NCBI RefSeq assembly: GCF_001586785.1
Contig: NZ_LUFH02000002.1
Span: forward strand, 57,572 to 121,571
Direction: 5' to 3'
Origin: Sphaerospermopsis aphanizomenoides BCCUSP55
GTDB lineage: Bacteria > Cyanobacteriota > Cyanobacteriia > Cyanobacteriales > Nostocaceae
Length of the DNA stretch: 64,000 bases
The notes beneath the pieces are model-generated. The model ran no database searches, had not been told where the DNA came from, and was given only the letters and a program-made list of their open reading frames with translations. Each line of letters begins with the position of its first letter. Positions within the stretch are counted from its first letter, which is position 1. Of the stretch, positions 19,274 through 28,400 are shown in pieces. Made by a program: the position numbers and the translations under genes.

Positions 19274-19483
19274 ATGCCTTTATTTTTTCTGATTCCACTC
19301 TTTACTGGGTTAATAACTGGCTATTTTTTAAACAAAAAAAATGACGAAATTGCGTATATTGCCGGTGTGTTTACGGCAGTTACTTTGATTTTATCGCTAA
19401 TAATAGCGCCTTGGCAACTTCAGTTAGGTTTGTTGGTACTTGTACTGGTGGGTAGTAACAACCTGCTGCGGAAAATCTATTAG
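19274..19483 (+). CDS. Small two-helix membrane protein, unknown function
   Basis: A 69-residue protein with hydrophobic segments at about 3-18, 26-46 and 49-62, separated by the charged turn NKKNDEIAY. It starts at ATG 19274 and is isolated between tex (divergent) and the ClC gene (convergent). No family is recognised. The coherent hydrophobic pattern and normal codon use support a real gene; similar short proteins are common in cyanobacteria. Confidence 0.6.
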   Translation: MPLFFLIPLFTGLITGYFLNKKNDEIAYIAGVFTAVTLILSLIIAPWQLQLGLLVLVLVGSNNLLRKIY

Positions 19484-19597
19484 GAGTCAGAAGCAGCGGA
19501 GAAACAGAACGCAAGAGTAATTATAGCAGGTGACAGGTGACTCCAGTGAAAAGGCTTTTAGTGTCTACGTTTTATCATCTGTTGCTATAATTACGAA

Positions 19598-22219
19598 TTA
19601 CGAATTATTTTCTCCTCTCACTAAAATCACCGTGCTTTCCACACCAGAAGCAATAGTTTCGGGAATATTACCGTAAATTGCTTGCTGTAATAATCCCTCA
19701 CGAGAAGCACCCAAAACTACAACATCATAACCTTCCGTTTTCACTAAGTTAATTACTCCTTCACAAACTGAATCTGCTTGTATCGGTGCAGCTACAACGT
19801 TACTGTATAAGTTCCGATGCCGCATTAACTGGCGAGTAGATTCTTCTAAAACTGTCATATCTGGCTTTAATTCTGATGGTTTAAATACTTGAGTGAGGCG
19901 AATTTCAGCATTATTTCCCAATGTTACTAAAGCTGGTAATAATTTAATTGCCATTCGTGCATTTGGTCCTCCAGCCATTGGTACTAACCAACGATTAAAA
20001 TGGTTAGACTCAGAAAGAGTACCTAACTTAACTAAGACAACATCACAGGCGGCTTGACGAATTATAGTATCGACAACAGTACCAAAAATGCGCCCTGGAG
20101 TAGAAGTATTACCCTTCCAACCCATAAAAATCATATCAATGTGTCGTTCCTTAATTGTCTCTAAAATTGCCTGAGCAACATCATGGGCAACTCGAATCTG
20201 CGTATGTACGGGAATGTGCCATTTTTTTGCTAAGGCTTCCGCTTGTCGGAGTAAGCGGCGACTTTTTGTTGTTCTAACTTGAGTTTCAGACGGTGAACTG
20301 TGGCGAGATACAAGGATGATTTGTAAACACTCTAATTCATAATGGCGATCGCGGGCAATAGTAGCAGCCATTTGTAAAAGAGTATCTGCTGTATCTGGAT
20401 TTGCGAATGTAACTAATAATCTACCTCTCCCAATACAAGGCGATCGCGTTTGGTACACTACATAAGAAGGTTCTGGTTGGGGTCCGGAAACTCCATTGTT
20501 ACAGTTAAGATGATCTGCTTCCGCCCGAATAATATCTGCACGGGTAATAATTCCAATCAGTTTGTTTCCTTCTAGCACTGGTAAACGACTGATTTGATAA
20601 CGATCTAATAAATAAAGTACATTACTCAATGTTTGTTTGGGAGTAACTGTCACCGGTTTCGGTGTCATAATTTCTTTTAACGGAGTATCTCGACTCTTAG
20701 GTATTTTTTGTAAATCTGATTGAGTGACAATTCCTACTAGTTTACAATTTTCTACCACAGGAAAACCCCGATGATGAGAACGAGAAAACGCCTGAATTAA
20801 TTCCTCTACAGTCATTTCTGATTCTAAAGTTTCCACCCGTTGCTGCATCACATCTTGGGCTGTTAACTTAGTTAATACTCCTTCTATAGGGGCATCTTTT
20901 TCAATTTTGATGCCATTTAATAGTAAAAGTTTATCATACAGTGAACCAGGTACTACCTGATCTGCAACTAGATATGATGTGACAGAAACAATCATCAACG
21001 GTAACACCAAATTAAAATCTGTCGTCATTTCAAACACAATCACAATAGCTGTAATCGGGACTTTAGAAACGGCACTAAAAAATCCCCCCATTCCCGCTAA
21101 AGCGTAGGTAGTAGGAGAACCAAAACCCCAAATTTGAAACTCACACACTCCCACTAAATGTCCTAAACAAGAACCTAAAATTAGACTGGGTGCAAATAAC
21201 CCTCCTGGTGCGCCAGAACCAAAGGCGATTAAGGTTAAAAGAAACTGCGTGATAAAAGTAATTGCGGCAAATAGAGGATTAGGATCACTGGCAATCATAT
21301 ACTCCCGTAAACCTGTATTGTCGCGGTAATATTCAGGCAGTACCGCAACTATTAAACCACACACTAAGCCAGCTAAAGCCACTCTTAGCGGTAAACTTAT
21401 ATGTAATCGGCGATAAGTTTTCACACTAAAAATTAAGCCCCGATTAAATATTGCACCTAGCAGACCTGCTAAAATACCCAATAGGAAGAAAATAGGAATT
21501 TCTAATAAAGAGAAACTACTCGAATAATCCATTAATTGTAGGTTGAGTTGCAAACTTCCACCGCCTAATAATCGGGAAATTACACCACCAATAAAACAGG
21601 CGATAATGGCAGTTCCTAAAGTTAGTCCTGAGACATCTTTTAGTAATTCTTCAATAATAAATAATACCCCGGCAATTGGGGCGTTAAAAGCAGCAGATAA
21701 ACCAGCACCGGCACCAGCAGCAATCATTTGGCGGCGATGTTCTGGAGAAGTGGGAAAAGCGCGACTCATTCCCGCTGCTAAACTTGCACCAATTTGAACA
21801 GTTGGTCCTTGTCTTCCTAAAGTGATCCCCGAACCCAAAGAAATAATAGTACTGAGTAATTTTATACCTGCCACCCGCCAGGATAACTTGATGGGGATAT
21901 TTGCCAGACTGGCTTTCACTTGCGGAATACCACTACCTGCGGCTTCTGGTGCTAATCTTTGCACCAACCAACCTGCTAAAAACCCAAAACTCATACCAAT
22001 TAAGGGTAAAGTTAGCCAAGCAGGTAAAAAATGGGTACTATGTACTCGCCATGTCCCTAACCATCCTGAACCCTGTTTAAGTAATACAGCAGATAAAGCA
22101 GCGACAATTCCAATGAGACAAGCTTCAGCGTTAGCATATCCCATTGAGGATATCGCTAAACCTTTTCTAGGCTGGCACAAATTGCGAAACCGCTGGGTTA
22201 GCATCGCCAGGGAAATCAT
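19598..22219 (-). CDS. ClC chloride channel/antiporter fused to CBS pair and two UspA domains
   Basis: An 873-residue membrane protein. The ClC domain (about 20-430) shows GSGIPQVKA, LGRQGPTVQIGAS and GAPGGLFAPSLILG, the three anion-selectivity regions. The gating-glutamate position reads GRQGP rather than GREGP, so a Gln replaces the glutamate required for proton coupling in antiporters; this suggests channel-like behaviour. Two CBS domains follow (about 460-575, with MQQRVETLESEMTVEELI and KEIMTPKPVTVTP). Two universal-stress-protein domains complete it (about 600-735 and 740-870), the first holding FMGWKGNTSTPGRIFGTVVD and the second VVLGASREGLL. CBS and Usp domains commonly bind adenine nucleotides, suggesting energy-state control. 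ATG start at 22219. Confidence 0.93.
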   Translation of the reverse strand: MISLAMLTQRFRNLCQPRKGLAISSMGYANAEACLIGIVAALSAVLLKQGSGWLGTWRVHSTHFLPAWLTLPLIGMSFGFLAGWLVQRLAPEAAGSGIPQVKASLANIPIKLSWRVAGIKLLSTIISLGSGITLGRQGPTVQIGASLAAGMSRAFPTSPEHRRQMIAAGAGAGLSAAFNAPIAGVLFIIEELLKDVSGLTLGTAIIACFIGGVISRLLGGGSLQLNLQLMDYSSSFSLLEIPIFFLLGILAGLLGAIFNRGLIFSVKTYRRLHISLPLRVALAGLVCGLIVAVLPEYYRDNTGLREYMIASDPNPLFAAITFITQFLLTLIAFGSGAPGGLFAPSLILGSCLGHLVGVCEFQIWGFGSPTTYALAGMGGFFSAVSKVPITAIVIVFEMTTDFNLVLPLMIVSVTSYLVADQVVPGSLYDKLLLLNGIKIEKDAPIEGVLTKLTAQDVMQQRVETLESEMTVEELIQAFSRSHHRGFPVVENCKLVGIVTQSDLQKIPKSRDTPLKEIMTPKPVTVTPKQTLSNVLYLLDRYQISRLPVLEGNKLIGIITRADIIRAEADHLNCNNGVSGPQPEPSYVVYQTRSPCIGRGRLLVTFANPDTADTLLQMAATIARDRHYELECLQIILVSRHSSPSETQVRTTKSRRLLRQAEALAKKWHIPVHTQIRVAHDVAQAILETIKERHIDMIFMGWKGNTSTPGRIFGTVVDTIIRQAACDVVLVKLGTLSESNHFNRWLVPMAGGPNARMAIKLLPALVTLGNNAEIRLTQVFKPSELKPDMTVLEESTRQLMRHRNLYSNVVAAPIQADSVCEGVINLVKTEGYDVVVLGASREGLLQQAIYGNIPETIASGVESTVILVRGENNS

Positions 22220-22498
22220 AAATTTTGAGGTTTTAATTTTTAAGTTTTAATTATATAAAGATTGAGAATGATTTTTTAAATAATCTTTTAGCCAGTTGTA
22301 ACTTTGTGTGAGTAAATTATCTGGATTCAAATTCCATAAAATCAAATTACAAAGAAAGGCAGAGGGCAGGAGGCAGAAGGCTTTTATGTTTCTGTTTTCT
22401 GCCCTCTTAAAAACTTTAATTCTGGGTTTAAAGCCCAGTTTAAAAGAAAATGTTTTCCGAGGCACTCAGTGCGAGAAAAACAGCGTCCTTGCTTAAAT

Positions 22499-22518
22499 CC
22501 CACCCTTTTAAGGGTGGG
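22499..22518. terminator. Perfect GC-rich hairpin
   Basis: Arms CCCACCCTT and AAGGGTGGG pair over nine bases around two T residues. It lies inside a repeat-rich gap rather than directly behind a gene, so it may be a structured repeat rather than a true terminator. Confidence 0.4.
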
Positions 22519-22821
22519 TTCTTTCTGCCCTCTGCCCTCGTACTTCTGCCTTCTGAACTTCTCACCATTGTCAATGTTTGTGGAATAATGAAATTCAAAA
22601 ACCAGGGGCATTAATTCGGATTAAAGCCCCGAAACAAATGGGTAAACCTGATCTACTCAAAATAATACAGGAAGATAATTATGTAAAAGTGAAATGTGAA
22701 TTATATCAGATTTATTTTAGCGATCGCTTGCATTGAATTTAGTTATCAAGTAGGAGTCAGGATTCAGAATAATTTTAGATTGTAGATTGTAGATTTTAGA
22801 TTGGAGATGACAAAAACAATC

Positions 22822-22957
22822 CCTCCGGGTAATGCCTCCGGCACGCTTCGCGGTAAGCGCAGCTATGCCCGCAGGGCTTTACAGCAGTTGCACCCTGGGG
22901 GAAGCCCCCCTTCGGGGGTCTACATGGGGGAAACCCCCAAGACCGCACTGCTTCACC
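22822..22957. repeat. GC-rich palindromic interspersed repeat
   Basis: A 136 bp block much richer in GC than its surroundings. It contains several nested stems, including AAGCCCCCCTTCGGGGGTCT and the GTAATGCCTCCGGCACGCTTCG segment. This is a familiar Nostocales interspersed repeat style. Reading frames through it give low-complexity peptides and are not genes. Confidence 0.7.
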
Positions 22958-23004
22958 AAAATCCAAAATCCAAAATCCAAAATTGTGTCACCTGTCACCT
23001 TAAA

Positions 23005-24318
23005 TTAACTATTTTTCCCAGTAATGGAAAGTCCTTCCACTATTAACGAAGGAGTATAACAAGAACCATTCCAATCTGCATCCCCACCCAGTTTAACTAT
23101 TTGTTTCAGGGCTGTGTAAACATTACCGGCAACCATTGTATCTTTAACTCTGCCAATGATTTGGCCTTTTTTGACCAGATACCCCAAATCCACATTGATG
23201 GAAAAATCACCAGAAATTCCACCACTTTCTCCTAATATTTGATCCACAATTAAACCCTCATCCATATATTGAATTAATTTTTGTAGGGATGCAGTACCAG
23301 GTTGGATCAGGAAGTTAAATAAACCAGGAGTGGGATAGCTACCTAACCCAGGGCGAAAACCATTACCAGTGCTGCCAATACCTAATTGTCTGCCGGTGGT
23401 GCGATCGCTATAAAAATTCTTTAAAATTCCCTTTTCTACAAATATCAAAGATTTTGTAGGATTACCTTCATCATCAAAAGGACAACTGTAAGGCCCTGCT
23501 GCTGGGTCTTGGTAAAGGGTAAGAGTGGGTGCAACAATGGGTTGACCTAGCCTTTCTGCCCAAGGTGAAGCTTTTTCTAGCACTTGTTTACCATTTACAG
23601 CGGCTTGGACAGTTCCCCACAGCATATCCGCAGCTTTGGAAGTAAACAAAACTGGCAACCGACCACTAGGGATAAAAACGTTTTCTTGCGCCCAATTTAA
23701 TCGCTGGAGAATTTGATGAGCGACTTTATCTGGGTTGAGTTCACCACGTTGGGTTTGTCCATCAGCAACACTTAAAAAATCATCACCCCTGACCCATTCT
23801 GCGGACATATAGCAGCTGAGGGTGGTGTCAGTATAATGACAATCTAAACCTTTGGTGTTTACTAACCTAGTATTTTCAACATCACATTCCCAATCACTGC
23901 TACAGAGAACATCAGAATAGAATTCACGAATGAGAGCGATCGCATTTTTGCCCCATTCTATGAGTTTTTCTACTGGTACAGCTTCCCCCAAGTCCGGGTA
24001 AACTTCCAGAGATTTACTGACTAATTCTACTGGTTCAGGTTGATTTAGTTGACTCAAAGCCAGCGATCGCTCTACCATCACCTGTGGATCCACAGAACCG
24101 TAAGCCACAGTCAGTCCAGGACGACCGTTTCGCCATAGCCGCAGTGCTGTACCTTCAGATTGACTAGTTTCTAGTTGTTTCAGGCGGTTAGCCTCAAAAA
24201 ACACTGGACGAGAAAGCGATCGGGACTGATACACCTCCGCAGCCTCTGCGCCAGATTTTAAGGCAAGTTCTAGCAGCTGTTCCGCTAGTGTATCTTGTGA
24301 CAAATTTGCAGAACCCAT
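23005..24318 (-). CDS. TldD/PmbA family protein
   Basis: A 437-residue member of the TldD/PmbA (U62) family, whose TldD-TldE pair is a metalloprotease that trims modified peptides such as microcin and acts on the CcdA antitoxin in enteric bacteria. The sequence starts with the N-terminal fold (SGAEAAEVYQSRSLSR, then LRLWRNGRPGLTVAYG). The C-terminal half has GNPTKSLIFVEKGILKNF, FSINVDLGYLVKKGQ and VAGNVYTALKQIV. The TldD-type HExxxH motif is not visible, so it is closer to the PmbA/TldE partner. No tldD lies beside it. ATG start at 24318. The CTATTAACGA end codes for a tail ending in LSITGKNS. Confidence 0.87.
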   Translation of the reverse strand: MGSANLSQDTLAEQLLELALKSGAEAAEVYQSRSLSRPVFFEANRLKQLETSQSEGTALRLWRNGRPGLTVAYGSVDPQVMVERSLALSQLNQPEPVELVSKSLEVYPDLGEAVPVEKLIEWGKNAIALIREFYSDVLCSSDWECDVENTRLVNTKGLDCHYTDTTLSCYMSAEWVRGDDFLSVADGQTQRGELNPDKVAHQILQRLNWAQENVFIPSGRLPVLFTSKAADMLWGTVQAAVNGKQVLEKASPWAERLGQPIVAPTLTLYQDPAAGPYSCPFDDEGNPTKSLIFVEKGILKNFYSDRTTGRQLGIGSTGNGFRPGLGSYPTPGLFNFLIQPGTASLQKLIQYMDEGLIVDQILGESGGISGDFSINVDLGYLVKKGQIIGRVKDTMVAGNVYTALKQIVKLGGDADWNGSCYTPSLIVEGLSITGKNS

Positions 24319-24427
24319 TTCCGTTGATTAATGATGGATTTTGGATTGTAAAGCTTAGATAGACGCTGGCCATTATCCCATCAGCGTGCCTCAACAGTTG
24401 TAAATTTTGGGGGAATTGGAGGAAGAA

Positions 24428-24562
24428 AGGGTGTAGGGTGTGGGGTGTGGGGTGTAGGGGAAAACGAGGAGCAGGGGAGCAGGGGAGCAAGAGAGAATAA
24501 TATATTACCTTTTGCCTCTTGCCTCTTGCCTCTTGCCTCTTGTCTTCTGTCACCTGTCACCT
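24428..24562. repeat. Cluster of four short tandem repeat types
   Basis: In order: GGTGTGGG-type octamers, a GGAGCAGG array, four GCCTCTT heptamers at 24514-24541, and two GTCACCT units. It fills the gap between the TldD/PmbA and Tab2 genes. Such clusters are hot spots of slippage in heterocystous cyanobacteria. Confidence 0.85.
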
Positions 24563-24563
24563 A

Positions 24564-25424
24564 CTATAAATTCACCTCTTGTAACAGCCAAAAACCAGCG
24601 AAAGATTGAGCTTGAGGATCAGACTGCACACCAATAAAATGCACTCCATTGGCTTTTTGTTTCGCTTCTTCAAAACCTTGAGCTTCTTTGAGTAGTTGGG
24701 GAGTTCTGATATTGGCCACAACCCAACTTTCTGTGCCACCTGTTTCTAAAATTAATCGTTCTCCTTGACTGGTATCAAATCGCAAATAAGCCATTTCTAA
24801 ACCAGACATCCACCCAGCGATGGGTAAAGCCCTGGATGAAAAAATCAAAATCCCTGGAATGCGGGTTTCTGGTGTTACTTGGGCTAATTCTAGGGGGAAA
24901 GCTTCACCAAAGCCAATTTCCCACTCTGGCATATCCGCAAAATCACTGGCTTCTAAACTTACAAATGCCCATTGTTTTCCTTCCAAGGCATCTGGTAAAC
25001 GTTGGGGTAAAGGTCTTTCTAAGCGCACAGAAGGATTAACTCCTCCTTGATATCCTGGTTCTTGAGGATAAACTTCCTCCAGCCTTTGCTGTAGCCATTG
25101 GTTGAGAACTAAAGTCCGCCGACTAGGTAAAGCCGGGATACCCAAATCCTCACAGGCTTTAGTAATCATATTATTCATTTGGCGACGGAAAAAGCGGATT
25201 TTGATAGGTGCTTCCCCGGCTTTATTAATCGCTTCTTGCAACGCTGTCCGCAACCAAACAGAATTTACTTGGGTACTAGGGCAATATTGAGCATAGCGAA
25301 ACAAGGAATCAGTTTTTGTGCGGACATCCACAGGACTTTCACACACTAAGACTTCCCACAGTTTTTTTTGATTTGCGTCCAAAATCGGACGGGAGTAAAA
25401 ATCGAGTTCCCAAATACTGCCCAT
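24564..25424 (-). CDS. Tab2/Atab2 family RNA-binding protein
   Basis: A 286-residue protein of the DUF1092 family, the cyanobacterial homologues of chloroplast Tab2/Atab2, which bind the psaB leader and are needed for photosystem I translation in algae and plants. It opens GSIWELDFYSRPILD, the hallmark start, continues with IRFFRRQMNNMI and LPSRRTLVLNQWL, and ends FAGFWLLQEVNL; length and ends match the family. No membrane segment. ATG start at 25424. It sits between repeat-rich DNA and the NRPS gene and is probably unrelated to the NRPS. An actual role in psa translation here is inference from the plastid proteins. Confidence 0.93.
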   Translation of the reverse strand: MGSIWELDFYSRPILDANQKKLWEVLVCESPVDVRTKTDSLFRYAQYCPSTQVNSVWLRTALQEAINKAGEAPIKIRFFRRQMNNMITKACEDLGIPALPSRRTLVLNQWLQQRLEEVYPQEPGYQGGVNPSVRLERPLPQRLPDALEGKQWAFVSLEASDFADMPEWEIGFGEAFPLELAQVTPETRIPGILIFSSRALPIAGWMSGLEMAYLRFDTSQGERLILETGGTESWVVANIRTPQLLKEAQGFEEAKQKANGVHFIGVQSDPQAQSFAGFWLLQEVNL

Positions 25425-25483
25425 GTTATACGATGAAATCTGGCGAGTTGATATTTTATGTTTTTACTGTACCAGTTCATCGC

Positions 25484-28400
25484 TTAACTGTTTAAATAGT
25501 CCCTTAACTTTTCAGCCAAAACCGAAACATTGGGTTCAGACAGGATACTATCGTGATTTCCAGGAACATCATGAACTTCTAAACCACCTGCTGCCAATTC
25601 TTGCCATTTTTCCAGATAAACAGCATACTCTGGACTGTGATCCATTGCTTTAAAAAATACTACTTTCCCCCCATAAACTTTAGGCTCATAATTTTTGTGA
25701 GCTTGTGCGATCGCATCTTTTAATAATAAGTCCCAGAGTGCATGAGGTACGGGCAGATTCATCTTCACACAAAATTGATAAACAATTTCTCTAATTTTAC
25801 TATTAACTCGCCGATTAACCTTTTCCCGCATCAAGTTCATCTGCTGTTGCAGTGTCAGATTAGCAAAATTTTCAAAATTACGCTTAATCATGTTCATTAA
25901 ATCCAACACAGACTGATAGATGGGAGCATATTTTAGTTTCATTGGAGATTTTGAATCTACAACTTTTACAGCTTTATTGACTGGAGGTAGTATTTTCGGA
26001 GGATAGGCATCAAAAATAGTTAGTAATTTCACCGTCTCGCCTTGAGCATCAAATTGTTGCGCCATTTCATAAGCTATCATTCCTCCTACACACCATCCAC
26101 TCAATAAATAAGGTCCGTGAGGTTGAACTGTTTGTATTTCTCGAATATAGTGAGATGCCATATCTTCAATACAAGTATGAGGATATGTTTTCCCATCTAA
26201 ACCCTGTGCTTGTAAACCATAAACTGGTTGATCTGCATCTAATTTACATGACAAATTATGGATATGTACCAAACCTCCCGATGCAGTATGAATATAGTAA
26301 AAAGGTGGTTTTGAACCATGAGGTTGAATTGGTACTAAGGAAGACCAAGAACATGAGTATCCTTCATCTCTAAGTACATTAGCTAATTGTCTAATTGTGG
26401 GAGATTGGAAGAGAGTAGCCAAAGAAATACTTTTACCAAAAATCTTTTGAATTTGTGCAAAAAGACGTACAGCTAATAGTGAATGACCTCCTAAATTAAA
26501 GAAGTTATCATTTACTCCCACTGGACGAACACCTAAAATGTTCTCCCAAATCTTGATCAGTTGTAGTTCTAAGTTATCCAGAAAATTTATATCTTGGACA
26601 GGATTTAAATGAATAAATTCCGGCATAGGTAAAGCCCGAATATCCACTTTACCGTTAGGAGTTAGAGGGAAAGATTCTAACACTACAAAAGCAGCAGGAA
26701 TCATATAATCAGGTAGCTTTTGTTGCAGATACTGTCGTAATTGATTTGATGTTTCTAATAGAGAATTTTGATGTGTTTTGAGGATGATATAGACAACTAA
26801 TCTTTTATCACCAGGAATATCTTCTCTAGTGATCACTTTCGCTGCTGTCAGATTTGGATGTTGATTTAATAAAGCTTCGATTTCTCCTAATTCAATTCGG
26901 AAACCACGAATTTTTACTTGATTATCAATGCGTCCCAAAAATTGAATCTCACCATTAACTAAATAACGTCCTAAATCTCCTGTTTTATAAAGACGCACTT
27001 CTGGAGAATTTGTAAAAGCATGAGTAACAAACCTTTGCTCAGTTAATTCAGGTCGATTTAAATAACCACGTGCTAAACCAGCACCTCCCACATAAATTTC
27101 TCCTACTACACCAATAGGTACAGGTTGCAAATAATGATCTAAAATATAAACTTGTGTATTAGCAATCGGTCGGCCAATGGGAACAGAATCACCACAATGA
27201 GTCCTTTGTGTTATTTGATAACAACAACTAAAAGTTGTATTTTCCGTTGGACCATAACCATTAATCAATTGGCAATTTTCCAGAGATGCAACTACTTTTT
27301 GTACAGTAGCAACTGACAATACATCCCCACCAGCTAACAACTGACGCAAGGGTTTCAAATCTTCTAGTCGTTGCTCTACCATCAGATGAAACAGTCCTGC
27401 TGTCAGCCATAAAGTTGTAATTTGATAACTGCGAATATACCCTGCCAAATCTTCCAGCGTCGGAGTCGGTGCAGGAAAAATAACTAACTTTCCTCCATTA
27501 AGTAAACTACCCCAAATCTCAAATGTCGAAGCATCAAAAGCCAGAGGAGCAAGTTGTAAAAAGACTTCTTTGCTGTCAAAACTAGCATAATTAGTTTCCT
27601 TGACCAATCGCACCACACCGCGATGGACAACACAAACCCCCTTTGGTTGTCCTGTCGAACCTGATGTGTACATCACATAAGCTAGGTTGTCAGAGTTAGC
27701 ACTGTTGGTAACATTCTCCTGGCTTTCTAATTCTATGGCTTTGCTATTAGTATCTAAACAAACTATTCTGGTTTGATGTTCAGGTAGTTTTGCTACTAAA
27801 TGCTGTTGTGTTAACAGTATTGATACCTGAGAATCTGATAACATGAATGCTAAACGCTCTTGGGGATAGGCTATATCCAAGGGTAGGTAAGCTCCTCCGG
27901 CTTTGAGAATGCCTAATATTCCCACTATCATTTCTAGTGAACGTTCTGTACAAATTCCCACTAAAACTTCTGGTTTTACTCCTAATGTTTGGAGATAGTT
28001 TGCTAATTGATTGGCACGTTGATTGAGTTCTCGATAAGTTAGTTGTTGCTGTGCAAACACCACCGCAATTGCATCTGGTGTTTTTTCTACCTGTTCCTCA
28101 AATAGTTGATGAATACATTTATTCTGGGGATAATTTGTTTGAGTTTGATTCCAGTCAACTAATAATTCATGTCTTTCTTTTTCTGTGAGTAAAGGTAGTT
28201 CCCAAATGCTTTGCTCAGGTTCTGCTAATATCCCAGATATTAACATCTGGAAATGCTCTATCATGCGCTCTATCGTAGCAGCATCAAATAAATCTGTATT
28301 GTATTCCCATTCACCGATTAATTCTCCATTCCTTTGTGACATTGACAACGTCATATCAAATTTTGCTGTTTGTACTAATGGTTCTACAACTTTTACACTC

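Larger units (their letters stand above)
22220..23004. other. Repeat-rich intergenic region
   Basis: About 785 bp between two minus-strand genes, with no gene I can support. It contains a GCAGAGGGCAGGAGGCAGAAGGC array (22357-22380) and a perfect hairpin at 22499-22518 (arms CCCACCCTT/AAGGGTGGG). It also holds the GC-rich palindromic element at 22822-22957 and an ATCCAAA repeat around 22962-22981. Confidence 0.6.

Noticed and set aside
22801..23046. An 81-codon frame through the GC-rich palindromic element
   Set aside because: The peptide follows the repeat (PPGNASGTLRGKRSYARRALQQL) and overlaps the end of the TldD/PmbA gene; typical of false genes in interspersed repeats.
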